Counted from the first letter of the stretch, positions 7,574-16,154 are shown. The stretch is 24,572 nucleotides of DNA from JBFJWR01 sp041623535 (GCA_041623535.1 JBFJWR010000006.1:1-24572), one strand, 5' to 3'. Notes: generated by a model not told the origin, from the sequence alone. Program-made: numbers and translations.

Positions 7574-7604
7574 AAACGGCTCCGCATGCGGGGCCGTTTT
7601 TATT
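7574..7604 (+). terminator. Intrinsic terminator of the histone-like gene
   Basis: An 11-bp stem (AAACGGCTCCG pairing with CGGGGCCGTTT, one G-T wobble) with a CATG loop is followed by TTTTTATTT, 17 bases after the stop codon. The minus-strand side has only an A/T-poor flank, so it works best for the plus-strand gene, although the A-rich 5' arm could help terminate the opposing HIT gene. Confidence 0.88.
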
Positions 7605-7657
7605 TGCGGTGCGAAAAACCGCATGGCATTGCGATGCCGCGGCAGCCGACAGCCGAT

Positions 7658-8062
7658 TCAGGCGTTAAACAGGTGCGACAGGCGGCCGCGCAGACCTTCG
7701 AACTGATCCTCGGTGTACGGGGTCGGTGCCGCATTTCCCCAGACCGGGGCCGGCCAGGCCGGATCATCCCGGTAGCGCACGATATGGTGCACGTGCAACT
7801 GCGGCACCACGTTGCCCAGCGCAGCGACATTGATCTTGTGCGCAGAAAATTCCCGGTATATGGCCTCGCAGAACCGACTGGACTCGTCCATAAGCCGGCG
7901 CTGATCTTCCCGGCTGAGCTGAAAAATCTCGGTGATATCCGCGACGCGCGGCACGAGGATGAACCACGGGTAGTTGCTGTCGTTCATCAGCAGTACCTGG
8001 CAGAGTGGGAATTCGCCAAGGATTCGGCAATCGCGGGCGAGTTGAGGGTGGAGTTGGTACAT
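7658..8062 (-). CDS. HIT-family nucleotide hydrolase/transferase
   Basis: A 134-residue histidine-triad protein. The N-terminal half contains LLMNDSNYPWFILVPR, typical of proteobacterial Ap4A-hydrolase-like HIT proteins, and the active-site loop QLHVHHIVRY lies at residues 88-97. The triad is Q88-x-H90-x-H92, with an extra H93. The usual first His is Gln, but the middle catalytic His is present, and I recall the same Gln in close Pseudomonas relatives. Such enzymes cleave nucleotide-phosphate bonds through a His-AMP intermediate; the substrate here is not predictable. The ATG has GGGGA five bases upstream. It is divergent from the Yip1 gene and convergent with the histone-like gene. Confidence 0.9.
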   Translation of the reverse strand: MYQLHPQLARDCRILGEFPLCQVLLMNDSNYPWFILVPRVADITEIFQLSREDQRRLMDESSRFCEAIYREFSAHKINVAALGNVVPQLHVHHIVRYRDDPAWPAPVWGNAAPTPYTEDQFEGLRGRLSHLFNA

Positions 8063-8146
8063 TTCGGTCCCCGGCTGTGGAATCCCGTCTTATAATAGGG
8101 GGGAATCTGCCAGCCGCGGTACCTTCTTTCTGCGGAATCCCGGCTG

Positions 8147-8173
8147 CCGGAATCCGGGTGAACTGGATTCCGG
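8147..8173. other. 9-bp perfect inverted repeat upstream of the Yip1-family gene
   Basis: CCGGAATCC and GGATTCCGG are separated by nine bases. A third, imperfect GGAATCCCGG lies just upstream at 8134-8143. The arms begin 43 bases before the Yip1 ATG. No T-run follows on either strand, so an operator or 5'-UTR hairpin is more likely than a terminator. A TATAAT occurs at 8091-8096 on the plus strand, but without a convincing -35. Confidence 0.35.
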
Positions 8174-8215
8174 GCCAAAAAAGCACCGTTACCACGGCAC
8201 GCACGAGGGTCGAAT

Positions 8216-8818
8216 ATGTTTCTGCGGCACGTCTGGGGAATCGTCACCCATCCACGCGACGAATGGGAAACCATCCGCACAGACTCCCCCACCATTTTTG
8301 AGATGTATTACGGGCACGTAGCCGTCCTTGCCCTGATACCCGCGGTTTGCGGTTATATCGGCGCCGCCCATATCGGCTGGCAACTGCCCTCCGGCGAAGT
8401 CAAACTGGTGACCCACCAGGTATCGCTGTTACTGGCCGCAGCCTCCTATTTTGCGCTCTGGTTCGACGTTTTCATTCTCGGTTACTTCATCCACTGGATG
8501 GCCAACACCTACGGCTGCGAAGTCACCATCCGGCAGGGCATCAAGCTGGCAGCCTACACGGCCACGCCGATGTTCTTCGGCGGCCTCATGGGGCTGGTCC
8601 CCAGCCTGTGGGTGTTCATGCTCGCCGGCCCGCTGTTCGTGGCCTGGACCGTATACCTGTTGTTTATCGGCGTCCCCATCGTCATGCAGATCAGTGAGGA
8701 GCGCGGCTTCCTGTTCTCCTGCTCGGTGATGACCGTCGGACTGGTTTTCCTGGTCGTCAAACTGGCCGTTACCGCGGTTTTCTGGGGCATGGGCTTCATG
8801 CCGGAATTCCAGCTATAG
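8216..8818 (+). CDS. Yip1-domain inner-membrane protein
   Basis: A 200-residue polytopic protein. It starts with a cytoplasmic segment containing HPRDEWETI, the sequence that opens bacterial Yip1 (formerly DUF1282) proteins, followed by about five hydrophobic helices: roughly 34-52, 72-96, 115-135, 138-158 and 168-192. The motif AAYTATPMFFGG at 112-123 matches the Yip1 core, where a Thr-Pro follows the conserved Tyr. The molecular function of bacterial members is unknown. No signal peptide or extracytoplasmic domain is seen. It precedes proS by 124 bases on the same strand, and whether they share a transcript is unclear. Confidence 0.85.
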   Translation: MFLRHVWGIVTHPRDEWETIRTDSPTIFEMYYGHVAVLALIPAVCGYIGAAHIGWQLPSGEVKLVTHQVSLLLAAASYFALWFDVFILGYFIHWMANTYGCEVTIRQGIKLAAYTATPMFFGGLMGLVPSLWVFMLAGPLFVAWTVYLLFIGVPIVMQISEERGFLFSCSVMTVGLVFLVVKLAVTAVFWGMGFMPEFQL

Positions 8819-8942
8819 CCGCATCCTGCTGATTATGTGCTGCGCGAGCACCCCGCCGGTTTCGCAATGCCCCCTCCGGGCCTACGTTCCAGACGCCGAA
8901 ACTGTACAATCCGCGCATCAACCCTGATCGGATCGTCCCCCT

Positions 8943-10664
8943 ATGCGTACCAGCCAGTTCTTAATTTCCACGCTCAAGGAAACCCCGGCCGATGCCACGG
9001 TCATCAGCCACCAGCTGATGCTGCGCGCCGGCATGATCCGCAACCTGGCTTCCGGCCTGTACACCTGGATGCCCTTCGGCCTGCGGGTACTGCGCAAAGT
9101 TGAGCGCATCGTGCGCGAGGAACTGGACCGGGCAGGAGCCATTGAAGTGCTGATGCCGGCCGTACAGCCAGCCGAATTATGGGAAGAATCCGGGCGCCTG
9201 GCCCAGTACGGACCGGAACTGCTGCGACTCACCGACCGGCATGATCGCGCCTTCGTGTTCGGCCCTACCCACGAAGAGGTGATTACCGACCTCGCGCGCC
9301 GGGAAATCCGCAGCTACAAGCAACTGCCGGTCAATTTCTACCAGATCCAGACCAAGTTTCGCGACGAGATCCGGCCGCGCTTCGGCATCATGCGTGCCCG
9401 CGAATTCCTGATGAAGGACGCTTACTCCTTTCACCTCGATCACGACAGCCTGCTGCAGACCTACGACCGCATGTATGCGGCCTATTCCAGCATCTTCACG
9501 CGACTAGGACTGAGGTACCGGGCGGTACTGGCCGACACCGGCAGCATCGGCGGAACCGGTTCCCACGAGTTTCACGTACTGGCCGACTCAGGAGAGGATG
9601 CCATCGCCTACAGCACCACCGGCGATTATGCCGCCAACGTGGAGAAGGCCGAGGCACTGGCAGCGCAGGCAGAACCGCCCGCCCCCTCCCTACCCCTCGC
9701 GACCGTCGCCACGCCCGGCCAGCACAGCATCGAAGCTGTCTCTGCTTTTTTGCAGGTTTCAGCGCAGCAGACTGTGAAAACCCTGATCGTCAAGGGAGCG
9801 GAGACCGGCACACTGGTCGCCCTGGTATTGCGCGGCGACCACGAACTCAACGAGATCAAGGCGCAGAACCAGCCCGAGGTGGCAGAGCCACTGGAACTGG
9901 CCGCTGAAGCGGAAATTCGTGCTGCCTGCGGTTGTGCACCCGGATCCATCGGCCCGGTGGACCTGCCGCTGACCACGCTTGTGGATCGCGCCGCCGCCTG
10001 CCTGGCAGATTTTGTTTGCGGCGCCAACCGCGATGGCGAGCACATGACCGGTGTGAACTGGCAACGTGATGCGCGCCCCACGCGGGTCGAGGACCTGCGC
10101 AACGTGGTGGCCGGCGATCCCAGTCCCGACGGAAACGGCGAACTCGATATCTGTCGCGGCATCGAAGTGGGACACATCTTCCAACTGGGCACCAAGTACA
10201 GCGCCGCGATGAACTGTACCGTGCTGGGCGAGGACGGACGCGAGCAGGTCATGACCATGGGCTGTTACGGCATCGGCGTATCCCGCGTAGTGGCAGCAGC
10301 CATTGAGCAGAATCATGATGCTGCGGGGATCACGCTGCCAGCGGCCATCGCCCCCTTTGAACTGGCACTGGTGCCGCTGATGGCACACAAGTCAGAAGCA
10401 GTACGGGAGGCCTCTGAATCACTGTATGCCCAGCTACTGGAAGCAGGTGTCGATGTGCTGATGGATGACCGCCAGGAACGTCCGGGAGTGAAGTTTGCCG
10501 ACCTGGAACTGATCGGCATACCGCACCGCCTGGTGATCAGCGATCGTGGCCTGAAAGCCGGCACGCTGGAATACAAGGCGCGCACCGCGGAAGCCAGCGA
10601 AGACGTACCGGTGGAGAACGCGCTCGCCTTCCTGCGTGAACGCATGAGCACCACGGCGCTCTGA
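8943..10664 (+). CDS. proS: Prolyl-tRNA synthetase, bacterial type with editing domain
   Basis: A 573-residue class II synthetase, the normal length for the bacterial form. Residues 1-220 hold the first catalytic half (PTHEEVITDLARREI, FRDEIRPRFGIMRAREFLMKD). The insertion at about 225-405 is the editing domain that removes Ala from tRNA-Pro. GCYGIGVSR around residue 440 is motif 3, and the C-terminal anticodon-binding domain begins near 470. The start matches the family (MRTSQFLISTLKETP). The ribosome-binding site is weak, with a GGA ten bases upstream. TACAAT at 8905-8910 could be a -10 element, but I see no good -35. Only five bases separate its stop from the transglycosylase ATG. Confidence 0.97.
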   Translation: MRTSQFLISTLKETPADATVISHQLMLRAGMIRNLASGLYTWMPFGLRVLRKVERIVREELDRAGAIEVLMPAVQPAELWEESGRLAQYGPELLRLTDRHDRAFVFGPTHEEVITDLARREIRSYKQLPVNFYQIQTKFRDEIRPRFGIMRAREFLMKDAYSFHLDHDSLLQTYDRMYAAYSSIFTRLGLRYRAVLADTGSIGGTGSHEFHVLADSGEDAIAYSTTGDYAANVEKAEALAAQAEPPAPSLPLATVATPGQHSIEAVSAFLQVSAQQTVKTLIVKGAETGTLVALVLRGDHELNEIKAQNQPEVAEPLELAAEAEIRAACGCAPGSIGPVDLPLTTLVDRAAACLADFVCGANRDGEHMTGVNWQRDARPTRVEDLRNVVAGDPSPDGNGELDICRGIEVGHIFQLGTKYSAAMNCTVLGEDGREQVMTMGCYGIGVSRVVAAAIEQNHDAAGITLPAAIAPFELALVPLMAHKSEAVREASESLYAQLLEAGVDVLMDDRQERPGVKFADLELIGIPHRLVISDRGLKAGTLEYKARTAEASEDVPVENALAFLRERMSTTAL

Positions 10665-10669
10665 GTTCC

Positions 10670-11218
10670 ATGCGACTATTCCTCTGCACGCTCCTGCTCC
10701 TGGCCAGTTCCCTGGCCATGGCCCAGGAATATGACCCCGAACTCGCCGAGTTGCTGCGCGAAGCCGCCGAGGACGAACACGGATTCATCGACCAGTTCGA
10801 GGCCGACGTCTGGATTCTCGACAAGTCGACGCGCATGCAACGCTACGTCAAGGAAGATGACGAACGCCTGCACATTGTTCGCGGCGTGCACCGCGAGGCC
10901 CGTCGCGCCGGATTGCTGCCGGAACTGGTACTGGCGCTTATCCACGTCGAGAGCCTTTTCAACCGTTTCGCCCTGTCCAGCGCCGGCGCACAGGGGCTTA
11001 TGCAGGTCATGCCATTCTGGAAGAAAGAGATCGGCCGGGATGACGACAGCCTGGTCGATATAGACACCAACCTGCGCTACGGCTGCACCATTCTGCGTTT
11101 CTACCTGGACCGCGAAAAAGGCAACGTGGTTCGCGCCCTGGCTCGCTACAACGGCAGTCTCGGCAAAACCTGGTATCCGAAACGGGTACTTTCCGCCTGG
11201 GACCGGCACTGGGAGTAA
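10670..11218 (+). CDS. Lytic transglycosylase (SLT domain), exported
   Basis: A 182-residue protein with a signal peptide (hydrophobic residues 3-14, cleavage probably after AMA at 16-18). Residues 80-180 form a lysozyme-like SLT domain: catalytic Glu94 in IHVESLFNRFA, GAQGLMQVMP at 106-115 and YNGS at 160-163. It cleaves the MurNAc-GlcNAc bond in peptidoglycan to leave anhydro-MurNAc in the periplasm. There is no lipobox, so it is probably soluble or attached by another route. It is smaller than Slt70 or MltC and is close to the EmtA/MltE-like minimal domain. The gene starts five bases after proS, so it is likely co-transcribed with it. Confidence 0.92.
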   Translation: MRLFLCTLLLLASSLAMAQEYDPELAELLREAAEDEHGFIDQFEADVWILDKSTRMQRYVKEDDERLHIVRGVHREARRAGLLPELVLALIHVESLFNRFALSSAGAQGLMQVMPFWKKEIGRDDDSLVDIDTNLRYGCTILRFYLDREKGNVVRALARYNGSLGKTWYPKRVLSAWDRHWE

Positions 11219-11388
11219 GCCTGCCGCGCTTTGCGTCGGCTCGACTTCAGCGATGACCCGGCACCAACCAAATCCCTGCGCACACCGAATCTCGTTACCC
11301 CGCCTTTCCTGTGTTTTTGCCATGCCGCACGGGGGACTCCTTACATATACTGACAACCTTGTAGTACCGCGTTGCCAGGCGAACCCCG

Positions 11389-13704
11389 ATGAATGACCGC
11401 ATAGCCCTGTTCCTGATCCGCTTTCGCTGGATCACCGCGATCTTTTCGGTACTGCTGGCAGGACTGTTGCTGCACGGCGCACAGAACCTCTACTTCGACA
11501 GCAACTACGAGATTTTCTTCGAGGACGACAATCCGCAGCTGGTCGCACACAAGTACATCGAAGGCACGTTTACCAAGGTTGATAACGTCGCCTTCGTGCT
11601 GGCTCCCAAGGACGGCAATGTCTTCACCCGGAAAACCCTGGACAGCATTGAATGGCTGACCGCAGAGGGCTGGACCTTCCCGTATTCCATCCGCGTGGAT
11701 TCGCTGGCCAATTACCAGCACACCGAGGCAGAAGAAGACGACCTGACCGTCGCCAACCTGTACGAGGACGCACTTTCACTGACCGACGCCGACCTGCAAC
11801 GTATCCGCGAAATCGCGCTGTCCGAGCCAACGCTGGTGAACAGCGCGATTTCACCCCGCGGCGACGTGACACTGGTGAATATCCGCGCGCAGGTACCGGA
11901 CGGAGAATCCGGCAAGGCAACCTACGACGTAATGGCCCGGGCGCACGAGATTCGCGATGCGCTGCAAAAGCGCCAGCCCGACCTGGAAGTGCACCTCGTC
12001 GGCGTACTGCCGATCAACTACTGGTTCGATGTGCTCGCCATCACCGACGCATCGACCCTGGTGCCGGCCATGTTCCTGGCCGTGCTGGCGTTCCTGTGGT
12101 TGCTGCTGCGTTCGATCCCCGCCGTGGTCGGCATCGTGATCGTGATCGTTCTTTCCATTCTCAGCACCATGGGCTTTACCGGCTGGATCAACTTCGCACT
12201 CAACCAGGTGAACATCTCGGCACCGATCATCATCCTGACCCTTTCGGTGGCCGATGGCGTGCACCTGCTGTCTCTGTACCTGCGCAACGTGGCGGACGGC
12301 CAGGAAAAACTCGAGGCCATGCGCGAAAGCATGAAGATCAACCTGCAACCGCTGTTCCTGACCAGTTTCACCACGGCGATCGGCTTTGCCAGCGCAAATT
12401 TCAGCGATTCGCCGCCCTTTGCGGAACTGGGGACCATCTCGGCGTTTGGCGTCATGGCGGCTTTCTGGTTCAGCATCGGCCTGCTGCCGGCTATCGTGCT
12501 GGCCCTGCCGACTCGCCGGTCCGTGCGCGCGCCGCTCGGCGGCGAAGCCATGGCCCGCCTGGGAGGCTGGGTCGTGCGCCATACCAACTTGCTTTTCTGG
12601 GGTTCGCTGGCCCTGGTCACGATCATCGTTGCCTTCATCCCACGCAATGAACTCACCGACAACACGAAAACCTATTTCGACGAGAGCCTGGAGTTTCGCC
12701 AGGCAGCGGACTTCCTCGAAGACCGCCTGACCGGATTTGACGTCATCAATTATGCACTCGACTGTGGCGCGCCAAACTGCGTGAATGAACCGGCGTTCCT
12801 GCAGAAGGTGGAAAAATTCGTCGGCTGGTACCGCGCCCAGCCCGAAGTCCCTTACGTGCGCACCTATACCGATGTCATCAAGCGCCTGAACAGGAATCTG
12901 CATGGCGACGACCCGGACTGGTATCGCCTGCCCGACAGTCGGCCACTCGCATCCCAGTACCTGTTGCTGTACGAAATGTCGCTGCCCTTTGGCCTGGACC
13001 TTGCCAACTTTCTGAACGCTGACAAGTCCGCGTTATGGATCTCGGCAAGCGTGCGCGGCCAGCGGGCCAAGGAGCTCATCGCGCTGGAGGAACGGGCCCA
13101 GGACTGGATGGCTGCCAACATTCCGGAACTGCAGACCACCGGCTCCAGCGTGTCGCTGATGTTCGCGCACATCGGGCAACGCAATATCTACAGCATGATG
13201 ACCGGCTCGGTGGTGGCGCTGGTGCTGATTTCGCTGACCCTGATGATCGCGCTGCGGTCGCTGAAATACGGCCTGATTTCCGTGATTCCCAACGCCTTCC
13301 CGGCCGCCATGGCCTTTGGCATCTGGGGCATGTTCGTCGCCGAGGTCAACCTGGCGGTCGCCGTGGTTTTCAGCATCAGCCTCGGGATCGTCGTCGACGA
13401 CACGGTGCATTTTCTCAGCAAGTACATGCGCGCGATTCGCAACGGCACCAGCGCCCGTGGTGCCGTGGAGTACTCGTTTCGCACCGTGGGCAGTCCGTTG
13501 CTGACCACCTCCATCGTGCTGGCCACCGGCTTTTTCATCCTCGCGACTTCGGCTTTCAACGTGAATGCACTGATGGGCCTGATGGTCGGCATGACCATCG
13601 TCATCGCCCTGCTCTTCGACCTGTTCTTCCTGCCCGCACTGCTGCTGAAAATCGATGCATGGACGGATGCAGCACGACTGAAAAAGTTGTCGAAACAAGC
13701 GTAA
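11389..13704 (+). CDS. RND superfamily exporter (MMPL-type permease)
   Basis: A 771-residue membrane protein made of two similar halves. Each half has one leading helix (about 13-31 and 400-417), a large periplasmic loop (35-215 and 420-600) and a bundle of five helices (220-375 and 603-755). The fourth-helix proton-relay regions read SVADGVHLLS (286-295) and IVVDDTVHFLS (667-677), the charged positions typical of MMPL-type RND proteins. Such proteins export lipids, sterol-like compounds or toxins, and the substrate is unknown here. I see no adjacent membrane-fusion protein or outer-membrane channel, which argues against an AcrB-like tripartite pump. The gene follows the transglycosylase after 170 bases. 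TTGCCA (11317-11322) and TATACT (11346-11351) are present upstream but 23 bases apart, too far for a standard promoter. Confidence 0.9.
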   Translation: MNDRIALFLIRFRWITAIFSVLLAGLLLHGAQNLYFDSNYEIFFEDDNPQLVAHKYIEGTFTKVDNVAFVLAPKDGNVFTRKTLDSIEWLTAEGWTFPYSIRVDSLANYQHTEAEEDDLTVANLYEDALSLTDADLQRIREIALSEPTLVNSAISPRGDVTLVNIRAQVPDGESGKATYDVMARAHEIRDALQKRQPDLEVHLVGVLPINYWFDVLAITDASTLVPAMFLAVLAFLWLLLRSIPAVVGIVIVIVLSILSTMGFTGWINFALNQVNISAPIIILTLSVADGVHLLSLYLRNVADGQEKLEAMRESMKINLQPLFLTSFTTAIGFASANFSDSPPFAELGTISAFGVMAAFWFSIGLLPAIVLALPTRRSVRAPLGGEAMARLGGWVVRHTNLLFWGSLALVTIIVAFIPRNELTDNTKTYFDESLEFRQAADFLEDRLTGFDVINYALDCGAPNCVNEPAFLQKVEKFVGWYRAQPEVPYVRTYTDVIKRLNRNLHGDDPDWYRLPDSRPLASQYLLLYEMSLPFGLDLANFLNADKSALWISASVRGQRAKELIALEERAQDWMAANIPELQTTGSSVSLMFAHIGQRNIYSMMTGSVVALVLISLTLMIALRSLKYGLISVIPNAFPAAMAFGIWGMFVAEVNLAVAVVFSISLGIVVDDTVHFLSKYMRAIRNGTSARGAVEYSFRTVGSPLLTTSIVLATGFFILATSAFNVNALMGLMVGMTIVIALLFDLFFLPALLLKIDAWTDAARLKKLSKQA

Positions 13705-13841
13705 AACGCCGTTTTCAGCAGCCGGTTACTGACCGGGATTGCCACGGACGGTGGTTATCAAAAAGCTGCGTTCTTCAGTAAACGGCACTTAACTTAGCGG
13801 CTCTGACGTTTGGTTCCAATGGTTGGAAACCGGGGGGTCTC

Positions 13842-13985
13842 TCGCAGGTCGGCCGGCTTGGCGAGCGCATATTCCTAAATCTCCGCCGCCATCCATGGCG
13901 GCTCCGAAGGCGGGCAGCGCTCTCTTTGTACATCCATGTACCGTTCGCGCTGACGCCCGGAAAATGCGCTCCCCAAGCCGGCCTT
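13842..13985 (+). repeat. Dispersed 144-bp repeat, copy A, with 18-bp inverted ends
   Basis: This segment matches the reverse complement of 22146-22289 at 132 of 144 positions without gaps. Near its edges are 18-bp inverted repeats (13851-13868 against 13966-13983, 17 of 18 matching). Inside are two perfect palindromes with a CC centre: CCGCCAT/ATGGCGG (13887-13902) and GTACAT/ATGTAC. Six of the 12 differences cluster just inside the left inverted end. It holds no credible gene. It lies in the 337-bp spacer between the convergent RND and acyP genes, and the rest of that spacer shows nothing I can identify. A non-autonomous mobile element or a structured 3'-end element are both possible. Confidence 0.9.
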
Positions 13986-14041
13986 TTCCGAGTGACTGCC
14001 GAAGTAAACACGACTTCGTCCAACAGCTTCTCAACAGGCTG

Positions 14042-14314
14042 CTATCCAGTCGTAAAATCCGAAACGTCCTGCCAGTCCACGGATTCGAGTTGCACGCGAT
14101 CGACACGCGCCGCCGGTGGCCCCCTGCGTAACCAGGCTTCCAGTGCGCGCACTGCAGCCTCTTCACCACACAACAGGACTTCCACGCGGCCATCCGGCAG
14201 GTTGCGCGCCCAGCCGGTGATCTGGCTGGCACGCGCCCGTTGCCGGGTGGACCCGCGAAACCAGACCCCCTGCACCCGGCCGCTGACATATCCGTGCAGG
14301 CAGAGCTTTCCCAT
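14042..14314 (-). CDS. acyP: Acylphosphatase
   Basis: A 90-residue protein with the complete acylphosphatase signature: GRVQGVWFR at 12-20, holding the phosphate-binding loop and Arg20, and GWARNLPDGRVEV at 34-46, with Asn38 that positions the attacking water. It hydrolyses acyl phosphates such as 1,3-bisphosphoglycerate or acetyl phosphate in the cytoplasm; its physiological substrate in bacteria is uncertain. The ATG shares one base with the stop of the thioredoxin-like gene (TGATG), so the two are translationally coupled. It is the last gene of a yihY-tlpA-acyP minus-strand operon and ends close to repeat copy A. Confidence 0.95.
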   Translation of the reverse strand: MGKLCLHGYVSGRVQGVWFRGSTRQRARASQITGWARNLPDGRVEVLLCGEEAAVRALEAWLRRGPPAARVDRVQLESVDWQDVSDFTTG

Positions 14315-14808
14315 CAGCTTCCCGCAGCGTCGGGCACCGCTGAAATCACCTGTTCCAGGTCTGCCTGTGACTGCGGCCCGAGTAATGTACCGTGCAGGCG
14401 ACCATCCGGGCCGATCACGTACGTTGTCGGCATGACTTCCGGACGCTGCCCGGCAAGGATACGATCCGGCGGACTGCGCAAGACCGGAAAGCGGATATCC
14501 AGTTTGTCGCTGATCCTGCGCAGGGCATCATCCTGCAGATTGTCGTAATTCAAACCAAACACTTCGGCTCGCGTGCCGCTGTGCTTGCGGTGAAACGCAT
14601 TGAGTTCCGGAATCTCCTCGAGGCAGGGTTTGCACCACTCGGCCCAGTAATTAATGAACAGCCACTTGCCGGCGTGCTCCTGCAGTGCCGAACCGGGGCC
14701 GTCCAGTGGCAGGAAATCGAGGGGTGGCTGCGATGGCTTGCAGCCGGATAACAACGCGGCCAGCAGGACTGGCAGGATGCCACGCAGCCAATTCGCCCGG
14801 TGGTTCAT
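14314..14808 (-). CDS. TlpA-like thiol-disulfide oxidoreductase lipoprotein
   Basis: A 164-residue predicted lipoprotein. A short signal sequence ends in the lipobox LLSGC, making Cys23 the likely lipidated residue. The thioredoxin fold follows, with WAEWCKPC (Cys59 and Cys62) and the cis-proline segment EVMPTTY near residue 127. CKPC and the surrounding sequence place it with TlpA/ResA-type reductases, which keep periplasmic or membrane-attached partners reduced, for example in cytochrome maturation. No cytochrome genes are adjacent, so the partner is unknown. The ATG overlaps the yihY stop by four bases. From memory a thioredoxin-like gene also precedes acylphosphatase in Pseudomonas aeruginosa. 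Confidence 0.92.
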   Translation of the reverse strand: MNHRANWLRGILPVLLAALLSGCKPSQPPLDFLPLDGPGSALQEHAGKWLFINYWAEWCKPCLEEIPELNAFHRKHSGTRAEVFGLNYDNLQDDALRRISDKLDIRFPVLRSPPDRILAGQRPEVMPTTYVIGPDGRLHGTLLGPQSQADLEQVISAVPDAAGS

Positions 14809-16076
14809 GCCTCTCCCGGCGCCAGGCGCACGACGCGCCGTTTCTCGCTGCGCTGGAACAGTTCTGTCAGGGAACCACCGAGGCGCTGACGCATGAGTCC
14901 GTCCAGATCCACGAACAGTTCACGCACTTCGCCATACCAGCCGAAGCGGGCGCGCAGTGCCTCGGCCAACTCGTTTTCCGGCGGCAATGGCCAGGGCAAC
15001 ATGCGCACCAGGTCACTCAGCCGGATCTGCGCCAGATCGCGGGTCAGCACGAATTCGCCATCATCGGTGCGCCGGATGATACAGGCATCCAGCAGCGCAT
15101 TGGCATAGATGTCAAAGGTGTCCTGGGTCAGGCCATGCACGGTTTCCAGCAGATCCTCTTCACTGCAGGACAAGCCGTCGCGCTGGCGCTGCCAGAAGCA
15201 CTCGATCACTGCCAGGCAGCCGATCAACGGCGGATACGGCGCCTGCACTTCGAAGCGCCGGTAAATCGAAATACTGCGCACCAGGATCGCGCCAAACAGG
15301 ATGATTACCCAGGACACATATACCCAGGCCAGGAAAATCGGCACCGCGGCAAACGTGCCGTAGATCAGGCGATAGGTGGGAAAGTTGGCGACAAACCACT
15401 GGAACCCTTCCTTGGCGAGCCCGAACGCAAAGCTGACCAGCAGCGCGCCAAGCAGGGCGTGACGCACCGGCACCCGCGTATTCGGCACCGCAGCGAAAAG
15501 CAATGTGAAGGCCACCAGGCCGAGCACCGTAGGCAACAGGGCAATCACCTGCTGCTTGAGCCCCAGCCCGCCACTGACGTCGGTCATGATCGGCAGGGTC
15601 CAGAGGTAGGAACTGAGCACGAAGGCCAGCCCGACCAGCAACGGGCCCAGGCTCAGCACCGCCCAGTACATCAGGAAACTGGACACGCCGCGCCGCGGCT
15701 CGGCCACCCGCCAGATATTGTTGAACGCCCGCTCCACGTTGTAGAGCATCAGCAATGCGATCACGAACAGGAAAGCCACGCCCAGGGTGGTCAGCTTGCG
15801 CGCCTGCTGGGCAAAGGATTCGAGATGCTCGGATACCGAGGCGTCCGCACCCGGCAACACGTTCTGCTGCACAAATTCGCGGATGACATCACCGGCACCG
15901 GCGAACTCCGGCACCAGCGCCAGCACCGAGTAGGTCACGGTCAGCATGGGAACGACGGCAAACAGCGTGGTGTAGGTCAGGGATGCCGCGTGGCTGGGGC
16001 AATTGTCCTGCTGAAAGCGCACCAGCAAAAACCGCAGGAAGCGGTAACCGTTTCTCAGTTCAGACTGAATATCCAT
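14805..16076 (-). CDS. yihY: YihY/BrkB-family membrane protein with C-terminal cytoplasmic domain
   Basis: A 423-residue protein. The first 275 residues form the six-helix YihY/BrkB domain: SLTYTTLFAVVPM, RAFNNIWRV, YWAVLSLGPLLVG, VPVRHALLGA and the PTYRLIYGTFAAVPIFLAWVY core. The remaining 150 residues are soluble and look like a winged-helix-type domain (SEEDLLETV, ALLDACIIRRTDDGEFVLTRD). Once mis-assigned as ribonuclease BN, the family has no settled function. I start at ATG 16074-16076, which matches the start of relatives. An ATG nine codons upstream (16103) has an equally good AGG site and cannot be excluded. It is the first gene of the operon with the TlpA-like protein and acyP, divergent from the ArsC-like gene by under 80 bases. 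Confidence 0.9.
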   Translation of the reverse strand: MDIQSELRNGYRFLRFLLVRFQQDNCPSHAASLTYTTLFAVVPMLTVTYSVLALVPEFAGAGDVIREFVQQNVLPGADASVSEHLESFAQQARKLTTLGVAFLFVIALLMLYNVERAFNNIWRVAEPRRGVSSFLMYWAVLSLGPLLVGLAFVLSSYLWTLPIMTDVSGGLGLKQQVIALLPTVLGLVAFTLLFAAVPNTRVPVRHALLGALLVSFAFGLAKEGFQWFVANFPTYRLIYGTFAAVPIFLAWVYVSWVIILFGAILVRSISIYRRFEVQAPYPPLIGCLAVIECFWQRQRDGLSCSEEDLLETVHGLTQDTFDIYANALLDACIIRRTDDGEFVLTRDLAQIRLSDLVRMLPWPLPPENELAEALRARFGWYGEVRELFVDLDGLMRQRLGGSLTELFQRSEKRRVVRLAPGEA

Positions 16077-16154
16077 GCCCGGCACGTCTCCCTTTCGGCG
16101 CATGCCCGCCTGCCGCTACAATCCACCCCCTGACACGAGTGCGGAATTTCAGAC

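Noticed and set aside
8091..8096. Perfect TATAAT upstream of the Yip1 gene
   Set aside because: No acceptable -35 at 15-19 bases; it may work with an activator but I cannot support a promoter call.
11317..11351. TTGCCA and TATACT upstream of the RND gene as a promoter
   Set aside because: Each box is good alone, but the 23-base spacing is outside the range used by sigma-70 promoters.
11851..12903. 350-codon minus-strand frame inside the RND exporter
   Set aside because: Antisense of a gene with clear RND motifs; composition rich in His, Gln and Arg is typical of shadow frames.
13789..14289. Open frames running through repeat copy A, including one that gives a peptide also encoded in copy B
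   Set aside because: The shared peptide follows from the DNA repeat; frames differ outside the repeat, overlap acyP and lack ribosome-binding sites.
14685..16133. 482-codon plus-strand open frame opposite yihY and the TlpA-like gene
   Set aside because: His- and Gln-rich shadow of the two minus-strand genes; no recognisable domain or start signal.
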